DNA of 45,241 bases. Source: DASZYF01 sp035545535 (GTDB lineage: Bacteria; Actinomycetota; Actinomycetes; Mycobacteriales; CAJCIY01). The stretch lies in contig DASZYF010000127.1 in the NCBI GenBank assembly GCA_035545535.1, positions 1 through 45,241 of the forward strand. The letters run 5' to 3'. Within the stretch, counting starts at the first letter, position 1; each line of letters opens with the position of its first letter. A program made the translations under genes and the position numbers. Below, in pieces: positions 30,477 to 37,863 of this stretch. The notes beneath the pieces were generated by a model. The model had not been told where the DNA came from. It saw only the letters and a program-made list of their open reading frames with translations, and made no database searches.

Positions 30477-31955
30477 TCAGCGCTCCCAGCCCTTCGCCCG
30501 CTCCACCGCCGCGCGCCAGCGGCCGTGCCGCCCGTCGTCGCGCGCACCCGGGGTCGCGCTGAACGCCCGGTCCAGCTGCCAGGTCGCGCGCAGCTCCTCC
30601 TGCGACGACCACACGCCGGTCGCGAGCCCCGCGAGGAACGCCGCCCCCAGTCCGGTCGTCTCCTGCACCACCGGTCGGCGCACGTCGACGCCGAGCTGGT
30701 CGGCCTGCAGCTGGCACAGCAGGTCGTCCGCGCTCGCCCCTCCGTCGACGACGAGGGCGGGCAGCGCCACGCCCGCCTCGGCCGTCATCACGTCGACGAC
30801 GTCACGCACCTCGAACGCGATCGCTTCGAGCGTCGCCCGCGCGATGTGCGCACGGGTCGTGCCACGAGTGATCCCCGCGATGGTGCCGCGGGCCGACGGG
30901 TCCCAATCCGGTGCGCCGAGCCCGGTGAGGGCGGGCACGAACACCACGCCACCGCTGTCCGGCACGGTCTTCGCGAGCGCCTCGACCTCGGGCGCGCTGC
31001 CGATGATGCCGAGACCGTCGCGCAGCCACTGCACGGCCGCGCCGGTGACGAAGATCGCGCCCTCGAGCGCGTACGTCGTCTCGCCGCCGAGCCGCCACGC
31101 GACCGTCGTCAGCAGTCCCGCGTCGCTGCGCACGATCGTGCTCCCGGTGTTGACGAGCACGAAGGATCCGGTGCCGTACGTGCACTTGCTCTCGCCGGGG
31201 GAGTAGCAGGTCTGGCCGAACAGCGCGGCCTGCTGATCGCCGGCGATGCCCGCGATGGGCAGCTCGAGGCCGAGGAACGCGGCCGGGTCGGTCGTCGCCA
31301 CGTGGGCCGAGGAGTCGACGATCTCGGGCAGAGCGCCGATCGGGACGGACAGCAGGTCGCACAGCTCGGGCGACCACGCGCCCGTCGTGATGTCGAACAG
31401 CAGCGTGCGGCTCGCGTTGCTCGCGTCGGTCACCGTGGCGCGGCCGCCGGACAGCCGGGCGATGACGTAGGAGTCGACCGTGCCGACCGCAGTGGTGCCT
31501 GCGGTGACGCCGCGCCACGCGTTCGCGTCGTGCTCGGCGAGCCAGCGCAGCTTGGTGCCGGTGAAGTACGGGTCGAGCCGCAGCCCGGTCAGCTCGGCGA
31601 CGCGCGGCTCGTGGCCGGCTGCCTTCAGCTCCTCGCAGAGCGCAGCGGTGCGCCGGTCCTGCCACACGACCGCGCGTCGCGGTGACCCGAGCGTCTGCCG
31701 ATCCCACAGCACCGCGGTCTCGCGCTGGTTCGTGATGCCGATCGCGGTCGGCGGCTCGGGGCTCGTGGCGAGGGCCGTGCGCGTCGCGTCCAGCACGCCG
31801 GCCCAGATCTGCTCGGGGTCGTGCTCCACCCAGCCGGGCTGCGGGAAGTGCTGCGGCAGCTCGGCGTAGCCCTTGGCCACGACCCGGCCGTCCGCGGACA
31901 CGACGAGCGCGGTCACGCCGGTCGTGCCCGCGTCGATGGCGAGGACGGCGGCCAT
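30477..31955 (-). CDS. glpK: Glycerol kinase
   Basis: 492 residues. FGGY kinase: AIDAGTTGVTALV (6-18), ITNQRETAVLWD, VVWQDRRT, LRLDPYFTGTKLRWL, AGDQQAALFGQ, GTGSFVLVNTG and the C-terminal LVVDGGASADDLLCQLQAD. Phosphorylates glycerol to glycerol-3-phosphate, the precursor used by acyltransferases such as the convergent plsC. ATG start; TAGTCT box 9 nt upstream on this strand, no ribosome-binding site. No glycerol facilitator or GlpD nearby. Confidence 0.95.
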   Translation of the reverse strand: MAAVLAIDAGTTGVTALVVSADGRVVAKGYAELPQHFPQPGWVEHDPEQIWAGVLDATRTALATSPEPPTAIGITNQRETAVLWDRQTLGSPRRAVVWQDRRTAALCEELKAAGHEPRVAELTGLRLDPYFTGTKLRWLAEHDANAWRGVTAGTTAVGTVDSYVIARLSGGRATVTDASNASRTLLFDITTGAWSPELCDLLSVPIGALPEIVDSSAHVATTDPAAFLGLELPIAGIAGDQQAALFGQTCYSPGESKCTYGTGSFVLVNTGSTIVRSDAGLLTTVAWRLGGETTYALEGAIFVTGAAVQWLRDGLGIIGSAPEVEALAKTVPDSGGVVFVPALTGLGAPDWDPSARGTIAGITRGTTRAHIARATLEAIAFEVRDVVDVMTAEAGVALPALVVDGGASADDLLCQLQADQLGVDVRRPVVQETTGLGAAFLAGLATGVWSSQEELRATWQLDRAFSATPGARDDGRHGRWRAAVERAKGWER

Positions 31956-31989
31956 GCGCCCGAAGACTAGAGCCGCAAGACTGATCGCC

Positions 31990-32505
31990 GTGGCGGTGCG
32001 GCGGGTCTTCTACGACTGCGAGTTCATGGAGCGCGGCGGGCCCATCGAGCTGATCTCCATCGGGTGCGTCGACGAGGACGGTCGCGAGCTCTACGCCGTC
32101 TCGACCGCGTTCGACCCGATGGACGCCATCCCGTGGGTGCAGCGCAACGTGCTGCCGCTGCTGCCGCCGCAGGGAACCTCGCCCTGGCGCTCCCGCGAGC
32201 GGATCCGCGACGACCTCGAGCACTGGCTCCTGGACGGGCTCGGCCCTGGCGATGAGCTGCAGCTCTGGGCGTGGTACTCGGCCTACGACCATGTCGTGCT
32301 CGCGCAGATCTGGGGGCCGATGACCGCGCTGCCGAGGCGCATCCCACGGTTCACCCACGACCTGCGCTCGCTGTGGGAGCTGCTCGGCAAGCCGCCGCTC
32401 CCGGTCCAGACGGGTGCCCAGCACGATGCGCTGGCCGACGCCCGGCACAACCTCGAGCGCTGGCAGGCACTCGAGCCGGCCCGCAAGGCCGCGGGTCTCG
32501 CTTAG
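31990..32505 (+). CDS. Polyadenylate-specific 3'-5' exoribonuclease AS (Rv2179c-like)
   Basis: 171 residues. DEDDh exonuclease: FYDCEFME (D and E), AWYSAYDH (D) and QHDALADARHN (His and last Asp). Matches the small actinobacterial exoribonuclease AS encoded next to the class II DAHP synthase in M. tuberculosis. Degrades 3' tails of RNA. GTG 31990 or GTG 31996 as start; the second gives the typical MRRVFYDCEF beginning. Divergent from glpK with a 34-bp gap that must hold both promoters. Ends overlap the convergent RlpA-like gene. Confidence 0.9.
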   Translation: MAVRRVFYDCEFMERGGPIELISIGCVDEDGRELYAVSTAFDPMDAIPWVQRNVLPLLPPQGTSPWRSRERIRDDLEHWLLDGLGPGDELQLWAWYSAYDHVVLAQIWGPMTALPRRIPRFTHDLRSLWELLGKPPLPVQTGAQHDALADARHNLERWQALEPARKAAGLA

Positions 32506-33596
32506 GCGTCCCCCGGCGCCATGGCCTCGACGACGACGGGAGCGAGGCTCACGCCGAGCAGGGCCGCGGCCCGCTCGGACAGGTCGATGATCCGCCCGTG
32601 CACGTACGGGCCGTGGTCGGTGACGAGCAGGGAGATCGAGCGCCCGGTGCTCGGCGCGGTCACGCGGACCAGCGTGCCGAGCGGCACGTCGAGCATCGCG
32701 CACGTGAGCTGCTGCGGGTCGTACGGCGAGCCCGATGAGGTGTTGCGTCCGACGAAGCCGGGCCCGTACCAGGACGCGACGCCCTGGAGCTGCTGCCCGG
32801 TCAGGTGGTAGCCCTGGGGGACCGCGCCCATCGGGGTGTCCTCGAGCTCGGCGAGGATCGGGGCCTGCGCGGCCTGCGCGGCACGGCCCAGCGCACTGAC
32901 GGCAGGGGTCACGGCCAGGACGACCTCGTTGCTGAAGCTCGACAGCGCGTTCTGCTGGGCCTGCAGCGCCGCGAGCGCCGCCTGGTCGGCGGCGAACGCC
33001 TGCTTCGCGGTGTCGAGGGCCGTGCGGGCCTGCTCCAGCAGCTCGAGCGCCGGCTGCGCCTGCTTCAGCAGCGTGCGGCGCTCCTTCTCGGCGTCGGCGG
33101 CCAGCTTGGCGTAGGAGGAGGAGCTGTCCTCGGCGGCGAGCACGACGCCGCTGTCGACGGTGGCGACCCGCGTGATGCCGATGTGCGCCGCCCGGGTGTC
33201 CTGCGGCGTGATGCCGGCGATGAACGCGAGCGACGGGTCGCCGCCGTCGGCCATGTAGGCGGAGCGGACCTGGTCGACCAGCTGCTGGTGGGCGGCGTCG
33301 CGGGCGTCGCTCGCCTGCTCCAGCGCCACCCGGGCGGCGGCCAGCCGGCCGAACGACGCCTCGATGCGGTGGTCGATGGACTCGGCCCGGGCGGTCAGGC
33401 CCTCCACGAGCTTCTGGACCCGGGTGAGGTCGGCACTCGTGGGGTGGGCGGGCAGGTCCAGGTCGAGGGCCTTGGGCAGGTCCGGGACCGGGGGCGAGGG
33501 CGCCCCGTGGGCGGGCAGGGCGAGGCAGGCCACGGTGACGGAGGCAGCCGCGATCGCGGCTGCCCCGCTCCGGACGAGCCCGGCCGAGCGCCTCAC
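32502..33596 (-). CDS. Secreted RlpA-like (double-psi beta-barrel) protein with coiled coil
   Basis: 364 residues. Signal sequence (about 5-30, ending LPAHGAPS), long coiled coil (50-260), and a C-terminal RlpA-like domain: GVASWYGPGFVGRNTSSG, TCAMLDVPLGTLVRVT and LLVTDHGPYVHGRIIDLSERAA with the conserved Asp-His. Family members are septal or cell-wall lytic transglycosylases; the same coiled-coil plus hydrolase layout as the NlpC/P60 protein at 10.6 kb. GTG start at 33596. Divergent from the phosphofructokinase gene, 54 bp between starts. Confidence 0.85.
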   Translation of the reverse strand: MRRSAGLVRSGAAAIAAASVTVACLALPAHGAPSPPVPDLPKALDLDLPAHPTSADLTRVQKLVEGLTARAESIDHRIEASFGRLAAARVALEQASDARDAAHQQLVDQVRSAYMADGGDPSLAFIAGITPQDTRAAHIGITRVATVDSGVVLAAEDSSSSYAKLAADAEKERRTLLKQAQPALELLEQARTALDTAKQAFAADQAALAALQAQQNALSSFSNEVVLAVTPAVSALGRAAQAAQAPILAELEDTPMGAVPQGYHLTGQQLQGVASWYGPGFVGRNTSSGSPYDPQQLTCAMLDVPLGTLVRVTAPSTGRSISLLVTDHGPYVHGRIIDLSERAAALLGVSLAPVVVEAMAPGDA

Positions 33597-33650
33597 CAGG
33601 ATCGGATCGACACAACCACGAGGTCGCTTGACTGGTGCTTGACTGCGGCC

Positions 33651-34679
33651 GTGCGGATAGGCGTGCTGACGGGGGGCGGTGACTGCCCCGGGCTGAACGC
33701 GGTGATCCGGGCCGTCGTCCGCAAGGGCGTGCTCTCCTACGGGCACGCGATCGTGGGCTTCCGGGACGGCTGGCGCGGCGTGCTGGACGCCGACAGCTTC
33801 GATCTCACGGTCGAGACCACGCGGGGGATCCTGCCCCGCGGCGGCACGATCCTCGGCTCGTCCCGGACCAACCCGTTCGGGGTCGAGGGTGGCGTGGACC
33901 GGGTCAAGCAGACGCTGGCCGACCTGCACATCGACGCGCTGGTCGCGATCGGCGGCGAGGACACCCTGGGGGTCGCGGCCAAGCTGCACAGCGAGGGCGT
34001 CTGGGTCGTCGGCGTGCCGAAGACCATCGACAACGACCTGTCCGGCACCGACTACACGTTCGGCTTCGACACCGCGGTCACCATCGCCACCGAGGCGATC
34101 GACCGGCTGCACACCACCGCGGAGTCCCACCACCGGTGCCTCGTGGTGGAGGTCATGGGCCGGCACGCCGGCTGGATCGCGCTGCACGCGGGTCTCGCGG
34201 GCGGCGCCAACGTGGTGCTGGTCCCCGAGCGGCCGTTCGACCTCGAAGAGGTCGTGCACTACGTCGAGCGGCGCTTCCGGGGCGGGAAGTACGCCTGCAT
34301 CGTCGTCGTGGCCGAGGGGGCGCTGCCCAAGGGCGGCGGCGAGGTCCTGATGACGGGGGAGAAGGACGCGTTCGGCCACGTGCGGCTGGGCGGCGTGGGG
34401 GCCTGGCTCGCCGAGCAGATCGAGTCACGCACCGGCAAGGAGGCGCGCGCGATCGTGCTCGGGCACGTGCAGCGGGGCGGCTCGCCGACCGCCTTCGACC
34501 GCGTGCTCGCGACCCGGCTCGGCCTTGCCGCGATCGACGCGGTGGAGACCGGCGACTTCGGGATGATGGTCGGCCTCGACGGCACCGACATCCGCCTCGT
34601 CCCCCTCGCCACCGCGACGTCGTCCCTCAAGACCGTCCCGCCCGAGCGCTACGCCGAGGCCGAGGTCTTCTTCGGCTGA
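33651..34679 (+). CDS. pfp: 6-phosphofructokinase of the PPi-dependent type
   Basis: 342 residues. Starts MRIGVLTGGGDCPGLN. The nucleotide site reads GGEDT (101-105) with Asp at 104, and PKTIDND with Lys at 124; Asp104/Lys124 is the recognised PPi-PFK signature, while ATP enzymes have Gly at 104. MGRHAGWIAL and GHVQRGGSPTAFDR complete the fructose-6-phosphate site. Very similar in pattern to the Amycolatopsis methanolica PPi-PFK. Cytosolic glycolysis, reversible if PPi-linked. GTG start, no clear ribosome-binding site. Followed after 37 bp by the class II DAHP synthase. Confidence 0.9.
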   Translation: MRIGVLTGGGDCPGLNAVIRAVVRKGVLSYGHAIVGFRDGWRGVLDADSFDLTVETTRGILPRGGTILGSSRTNPFGVEGGVDRVKQTLADLHIDALVAIGGEDTLGVAAKLHSEGVWVVGVPKTIDNDLSGTDYTFGFDTAVTIATEAIDRLHTTAESHHRCLVVEVMGRHAGWIALHAGLAGGANVVLVPERPFDLEEVVHYVERRFRGGKYACIVVVAEGALPKGGGEVLMTGEKDAFGHVRLGGVGAWLAEQIESRTGKEARAIVLGHVQRGGSPTAFDRVLATRLGLAAIDAVETGDFGMMVGLDGTDIRLVPLATATSSLKTVPPERYAEAEVFFG

Positions 34680-34716
34680 CGGGTGGGCTCCGGACGCCCC
34701 TGAGAGACTTGACGTC

Positions 34717-36066
34717 GTGACGAGCGCTGTGGACGCGTGGCGTGACCTGCCCGCCGCGCAACAGCCGTCCTGGCCGGACCGCGACGCGCTCGACCGCGTC
34801 GCCACCGACCTCCGCGCGATGCCCCCCCTCGTGGTCGCGCACGAGGTCCGCACGCTCCGCACCCGTCTGGCGGGCGTCGCGCAGGGAGAGGCGTTCCTGC
34901 TGCAAGGCGGTCACTGTGCCGAGACGTTCGCCGGCTCCACCGCTAACCAGGTGCGGGACCTGCTCCGCACCCTGCTGCAGATGGCGCTCGTGCTGACCTA
35001 CGGCGCGAGCCTCCCGATCGTGAAGGTCGGCCGGCTCGCCGGGCAGTTCGCCAAGCCCCGTTCGTCCGACACCGACGCGCTCGGCCTGCCGAGCTACCGG
35101 GGCGACGCGGTGAACGACATCAGCCCCGACGCCGGGCTGCGCGTCCCCGACCCGGCCCGCCTCATGCGGGCGTACGCCACGAGCGCGAGCGTGCTCAACC
35201 TCATCCGGGCGTTCGCCACCGGCGGCCTGGCCGACCTCCGTCAGGTCCACGCGTGGAACCAGGACTTCGTGCGCCGTTCGCCCGCCGGTGAGCGCTACGA
35301 GCGCATGGCGACCGACGTCGAGCGCGCCCTCGGCTTCATGCGCGCCTGCGGCTTCGACCTCGACAAGGACGGCGTCGCGCAGCAGGTGGAGATGTATGCC
35401 TCCCACGAGGCGCTGCTGCTCGACTACGAGGCGGCACTGACGCGGGTCGAGGACGCCACGCCGGACGGTCCGGCCTACGACCTGTCCGCGCACACGATCT
35501 GGCTCGGGGAGCGCACTCGCCAGCTCGACGGTGCGCACGTCGCGTTCGCCGCGGCCGTCGCCAACCCCATCGGCGTGAAGCTCGGCCCCGGCACGAGCCC
35601 CGAGCAGGCGGTCGCGCTCGCCGAGCGGCTCGACCCGGAGCGCGAGCCCGGGCGTCTGTCGTTCATCGTGCGGGCGGGCGCCGGCAAGGTCGACTCCGTC
35701 CTGCCGCCGATCGTCGAGAAGGTGCAGGCCGGGGGGTGGCTGCCCGTGTGGGTGTGCGACCCGATGCACGGCAACACGCGCGAGTCGGCCAACGGCTACA
35801 AGACCCGGCACTACGACGACGTGCTCGCCGAGGTGCAGGCGTTCTTCGGCGTGCACCGCACGCTCGGGAGCTGGCCCGGCGGCGTGCACCTCGAGCTCAC
35901 CGGCGACGACGTCACCGAATGCCTCGGCGGCGGCGACGAGCTCGACGAGAGCGACCTCGACCGTCGCTACGAGACCGCGTGCGACCCGCGGCTCAACACG
36001 GGACAGGCCCTCGAGATCGCGTTCCGCGTGGCGGAGATGCTGCAAGAGGTCCGCCGCAGCCGGTAG
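34717..36066 (+). CDS. aroG: Class II 3-deoxy-D-arabino-heptulosonate 7-phosphate (DAHP) synthase
   Basis: 449 residues, the plant/mycobacterial type II fold. Signatures: LLQGGHCAETFAG, VKVGRLAGQFAKPRS, AVNDISPDAGLRVPDP, LWLGERTRQLDGAHV-like IWLGERTR, VKLGPGTSP, WVCDPMHGNT and GGVHLELTGDDVTECLGG. Condenses PEP and erythrose-4-phosphate, the first step of the shikimate pathway. Equivalent in place to Rv2178c. GTG start; GAGACT box about 8 nt upstream. A second, unrelated DAHP synthase is encoded at 41.3 kb. Confidence 0.95.
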   Translation: MTSAVDAWRDLPAAQQPSWPDRDALDRVATDLRAMPPLVVAHEVRTLRTRLAGVAQGEAFLLQGGHCAETFAGSTANQVRDLLRTLLQMALVLTYGASLPIVKVGRLAGQFAKPRSSDTDALGLPSYRGDAVNDISPDAGLRVPDPARLMRAYATSASVLNLIRAFATGGLADLRQVHAWNQDFVRRSPAGERYERMATDVERALGFMRACGFDLDKDGVAQQVEMYASHEALLLDYEAALTRVEDATPDGPAYDLSAHTIWLGERTRQLDGAHVAFAAAVANPIGVKLGPGTSPEQAVALAERLDPEREPGRLSFIVRAGAGKVDSVLPPIVEKVQAGGWLPVWVCDPMHGNTRESANGYKTRHYDDVLAEVQAFFGVHRTLGSWPGGVHLELTGDDVTECLGGGDELDESDLDRRYETACDPRLNTGQALEIAFRVAEMLQEVRRSR

Positions 36067-36121
36067 GCGCGGCAACCAGTCGTCCTCGGGTGCATCGCAG
36101 CACGACTGAAGCCGACGGAAG

Positions 36122-36159
36122 CGATGTGTCCGGTACCCGACACACATCGAAGTGTCGGG
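36122..36159 (+). promoter_or_regulatory. Inverted-repeat operator-like element
   Basis: Arms CGATGTGT (36122-36129) and ACACATCG (36142-36149) enclose the near-palindrome TGTCCGGTACCCGACA (36127-36142), and TGTCGGG recurs at 36153-36159. It lies in the 210-bp gap before the secreted protein gene, upstream of any plausible start site. A binding site is inferred, not identified. Confidence 0.4.
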
Positions 36160-36209
36160 ATGTTGCCCAAGTCATACCCAACTCGACATCTACGGGCTCC
36201 AATGCCTGC

Positions 36210-36256
36210 AGCCCGGGGGGATCGGTGACGCGCTGGGGTGTCACCGGGGCCGGGCT
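36210..36256 (+). promoter_or_regulatory. Two-tier stem-loop in the leader of the secreted protein gene
   Basis: Outer stem AGCCCGG/CCGGGCT (36210-36216 with 36250-36256) and inner stem CGGTGAC/GTCACCG (36223-36229 with 36240-36246) around a 10-nt loop. It ends 5 nt before the ribosome-binding region GGAAGGGG. It does not match a riboswitch class I know. Confidence 0.4.
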
Positions 36257-36276
36257 CCTGTGGAAGGGGCAGTCGA

Positions 36277-37806
36277 ATGGCATTCAGCAAGCACCCACGA
36301 CCCGGTGCCCGATCTCGGTCGCGCACCCTCATCGGGCGGGCCGCGGCGCTCTCGCTCGTGACCGGCAGCGTCCTCGTGGCCGCCGCCGGCGTCGCGAGCG
36401 CGCACTACGCGGGCATCACGATCGTGTGCGATCACGGCAACACGAAGGTGTCGTTCAACTACACCTCGTTCCCGACGACCGGCACCAACACGGTCACGGA
36501 GGTCATCAAGTCCGACGGCACGCAGATCGCGCAGCAGACGAGCTCGTTCACCGGCGACCACCAGGAGGTCGTCGTGCCGTTCCCCGAGCCCGCCTCGGGC
36601 ACGCACACCATCGAGGCGGACGCGTCCTGGAGCAGCTCGGGGGACGGCGTCACCGGAGGCACGAGCGCGTCGCAGTCCTGCGACTTCGGGCCGAGCAACC
36701 CGGGCGGACCGCCCACCGTCGACATCCAGAACCCGCCGAACGGCGCCGACCTGCCGCAGGGATCCGGCGAGACCGTGCAGTACACCTGCTCGCCCGGTGA
36801 CGGCGGCACGCTCAAGCCCGGCACCGACGGCTGCAACGGCACGGTGCCGGACAACAGCCCGGTCGACGACACCCCGGGCCAGCACTGCTTCACCGTCACG
36901 GCGACGCAGACCGACGGCCAGACCAGCGGTCCGGTGCAGTCCTGCTACACGGTGAACGGGCCGCCGCAGGTGAACCTCGACACCCCGCCGACCGGCAACC
37001 CGCCGTACGTGCAGGGCTCGACGGTCGATGCGGGCTACGGCTGCACGGCCGCCGCCGGTGAGACGATCATGAGCTGCACGGGCAACGTGCCGAACGGCTC
37101 GCCGATCGACACGTCAAACCTGGGCAGCCACTGCTTCACGGTCACCGCGGTCCAGTCCGACCAGCAGCAGGCGAGCGTCACCCACTGCTACACCGTGGTG
37201 GCGCCGAACGTCCTGCACTACACGGGACGCGCCTACGACGTGGGTCTCAACGTCGCGGACGTCCAGGTCGTCGACCTCTCCGACACCGGTTCGGTCGACA
37301 CGACCTCGACGTCGTACTCCAACACGCAGAACGGTGGCGCGCTGGCCGGCCTGCTCGGTGGCAAGAGCCTGACCTCGTCCGTCACCACCGCACCGAACAA
37401 GTCGTCGGCCGACGCGAACATCGTGTCGCTGAAGACGAACTTCGGCGTGCTGCTGCCGACGCTCGGCCTGCCGACGATCGACACGACCGACGTGCACGCG
37501 ACGGACGTCTCGACGTGCGCCGGTGGCCAGCGCACCGACGCCGGCACGACCACCATCAGCTACCTGAAGATCGGTAGCACGGTGATCGTCGGCACCACCG
37601 CGCAGCACGCGCTGGTCACCGCGGGTTCCGTCCCGCCGAACACCAAGGTGCTGAACGTCCCCGGCCTCGCCAGCCTCGTGCTGAACGAGCAGGTCGCGAT
37701 CCCGGGCGGTCAGCAGACGAACGCGATCCACGTGCAGCTGCTCAAGGGCGGCAAGCTCGTCGACCTGGTGCTCTCCAGCGCGGAGAGCGACATCGAAGGC
37801 TGCTGA
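36277..37806 (+). CDS. Secreted Ig-like repeat protein with C-terminal choice-of-anchor P-like domain
   Basis: 509 residues. Signal peptide to about residue 42 (VASA|HYAG). Then an N-terminal beta domain (43-145), two Ig-like repeats of about 80 residues each with paired Cys (PPTVDI...CYTV and PPQVNL...CYTV), and a C-terminal domain with CAGGQRTDAGTTTISYLKIG and LVLNEQV...DLVLSSAESDIEGC, the pattern of the choice-of-anchor P family. No sortase motif or transmembrane tail. Function unknown; probably surface or extracellular. ATG start with GGAAGGGG about 7 nt upstream. Lies alone with its own leader and a strong terminator. Confidence 0.82.
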   Translation: MAFSKHPRPGARSRSRTLIGRAAALSLVTGSVLVAAAGVASAHYAGITIVCDHGNTKVSFNYTSFPTTGTNTVTEVIKSDGTQIAQQTSSFTGDHQEVVVPFPEPASGTHTIEADASWSSSGDGVTGGTSASQSCDFGPSNPGGPPTVDIQNPPNGADLPQGSGETVQYTCSPGDGGTLKPGTDGCNGTVPDNSPVDDTPGQHCFTVTATQTDGQTSGPVQSCYTVNGPPQVNLDTPPTGNPPYVQGSTVDAGYGCTAAAGETIMSCTGNVPNGSPIDTSNLGSHCFTVTAVQSDQQQASVTHCYTVVAPNVLHYTGRAYDVGLNVADVQVVDLSDTGSVDTTSTSYSNTQNGGALAGLLGGKSLTSSVTTAPNKSSADANIVSLKTNFGVLLPTLGLPTIDTTDVHATDVSTCAGGQRTDAGTTTISYLKIGSTVIVGTTAQHALVTAGSVPPNTKVLNVPGLASLVLNEQVAIPGGQQTNAIHVQLLKGGKLVDLVLSSAESDIEGC

Positions 37807-37823
37807 TCAGCGGCTGGACCGGC

Positions 37824-37854
37824 AGGGCCGCCCACCGATCCGGTGGGCGGCCCT
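37824..37854. terminator. Bidirectional hairpin terminator
   Basis: Perfect 14-bp stem (arm AGGGCCGCCCACCG) with a 3-nt loop, centred between the convergent stops at 37806 and 37864. No T-tract on either side, as is common in actinobacteria. Confidence 0.8.
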
Positions 37855-37863
37855 CCGTGTTCG

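Noticed and set aside
30802..33615. 937-codon minus-strand frame overlapping glpK and the RlpA-like gene
   Set aside because: It is another frame of the same strand; the genuine glpK and RlpA frames have all catalytic motifs.
36202..36228. Eight-codon ORF MPAARGDR in the leader of the secreted protein gene as a possible leader peptide
   Set aside because: No codon bias for a regulating amino acid, and the upstream box TACGGG lacks the final T; left as part of the structured leader only.
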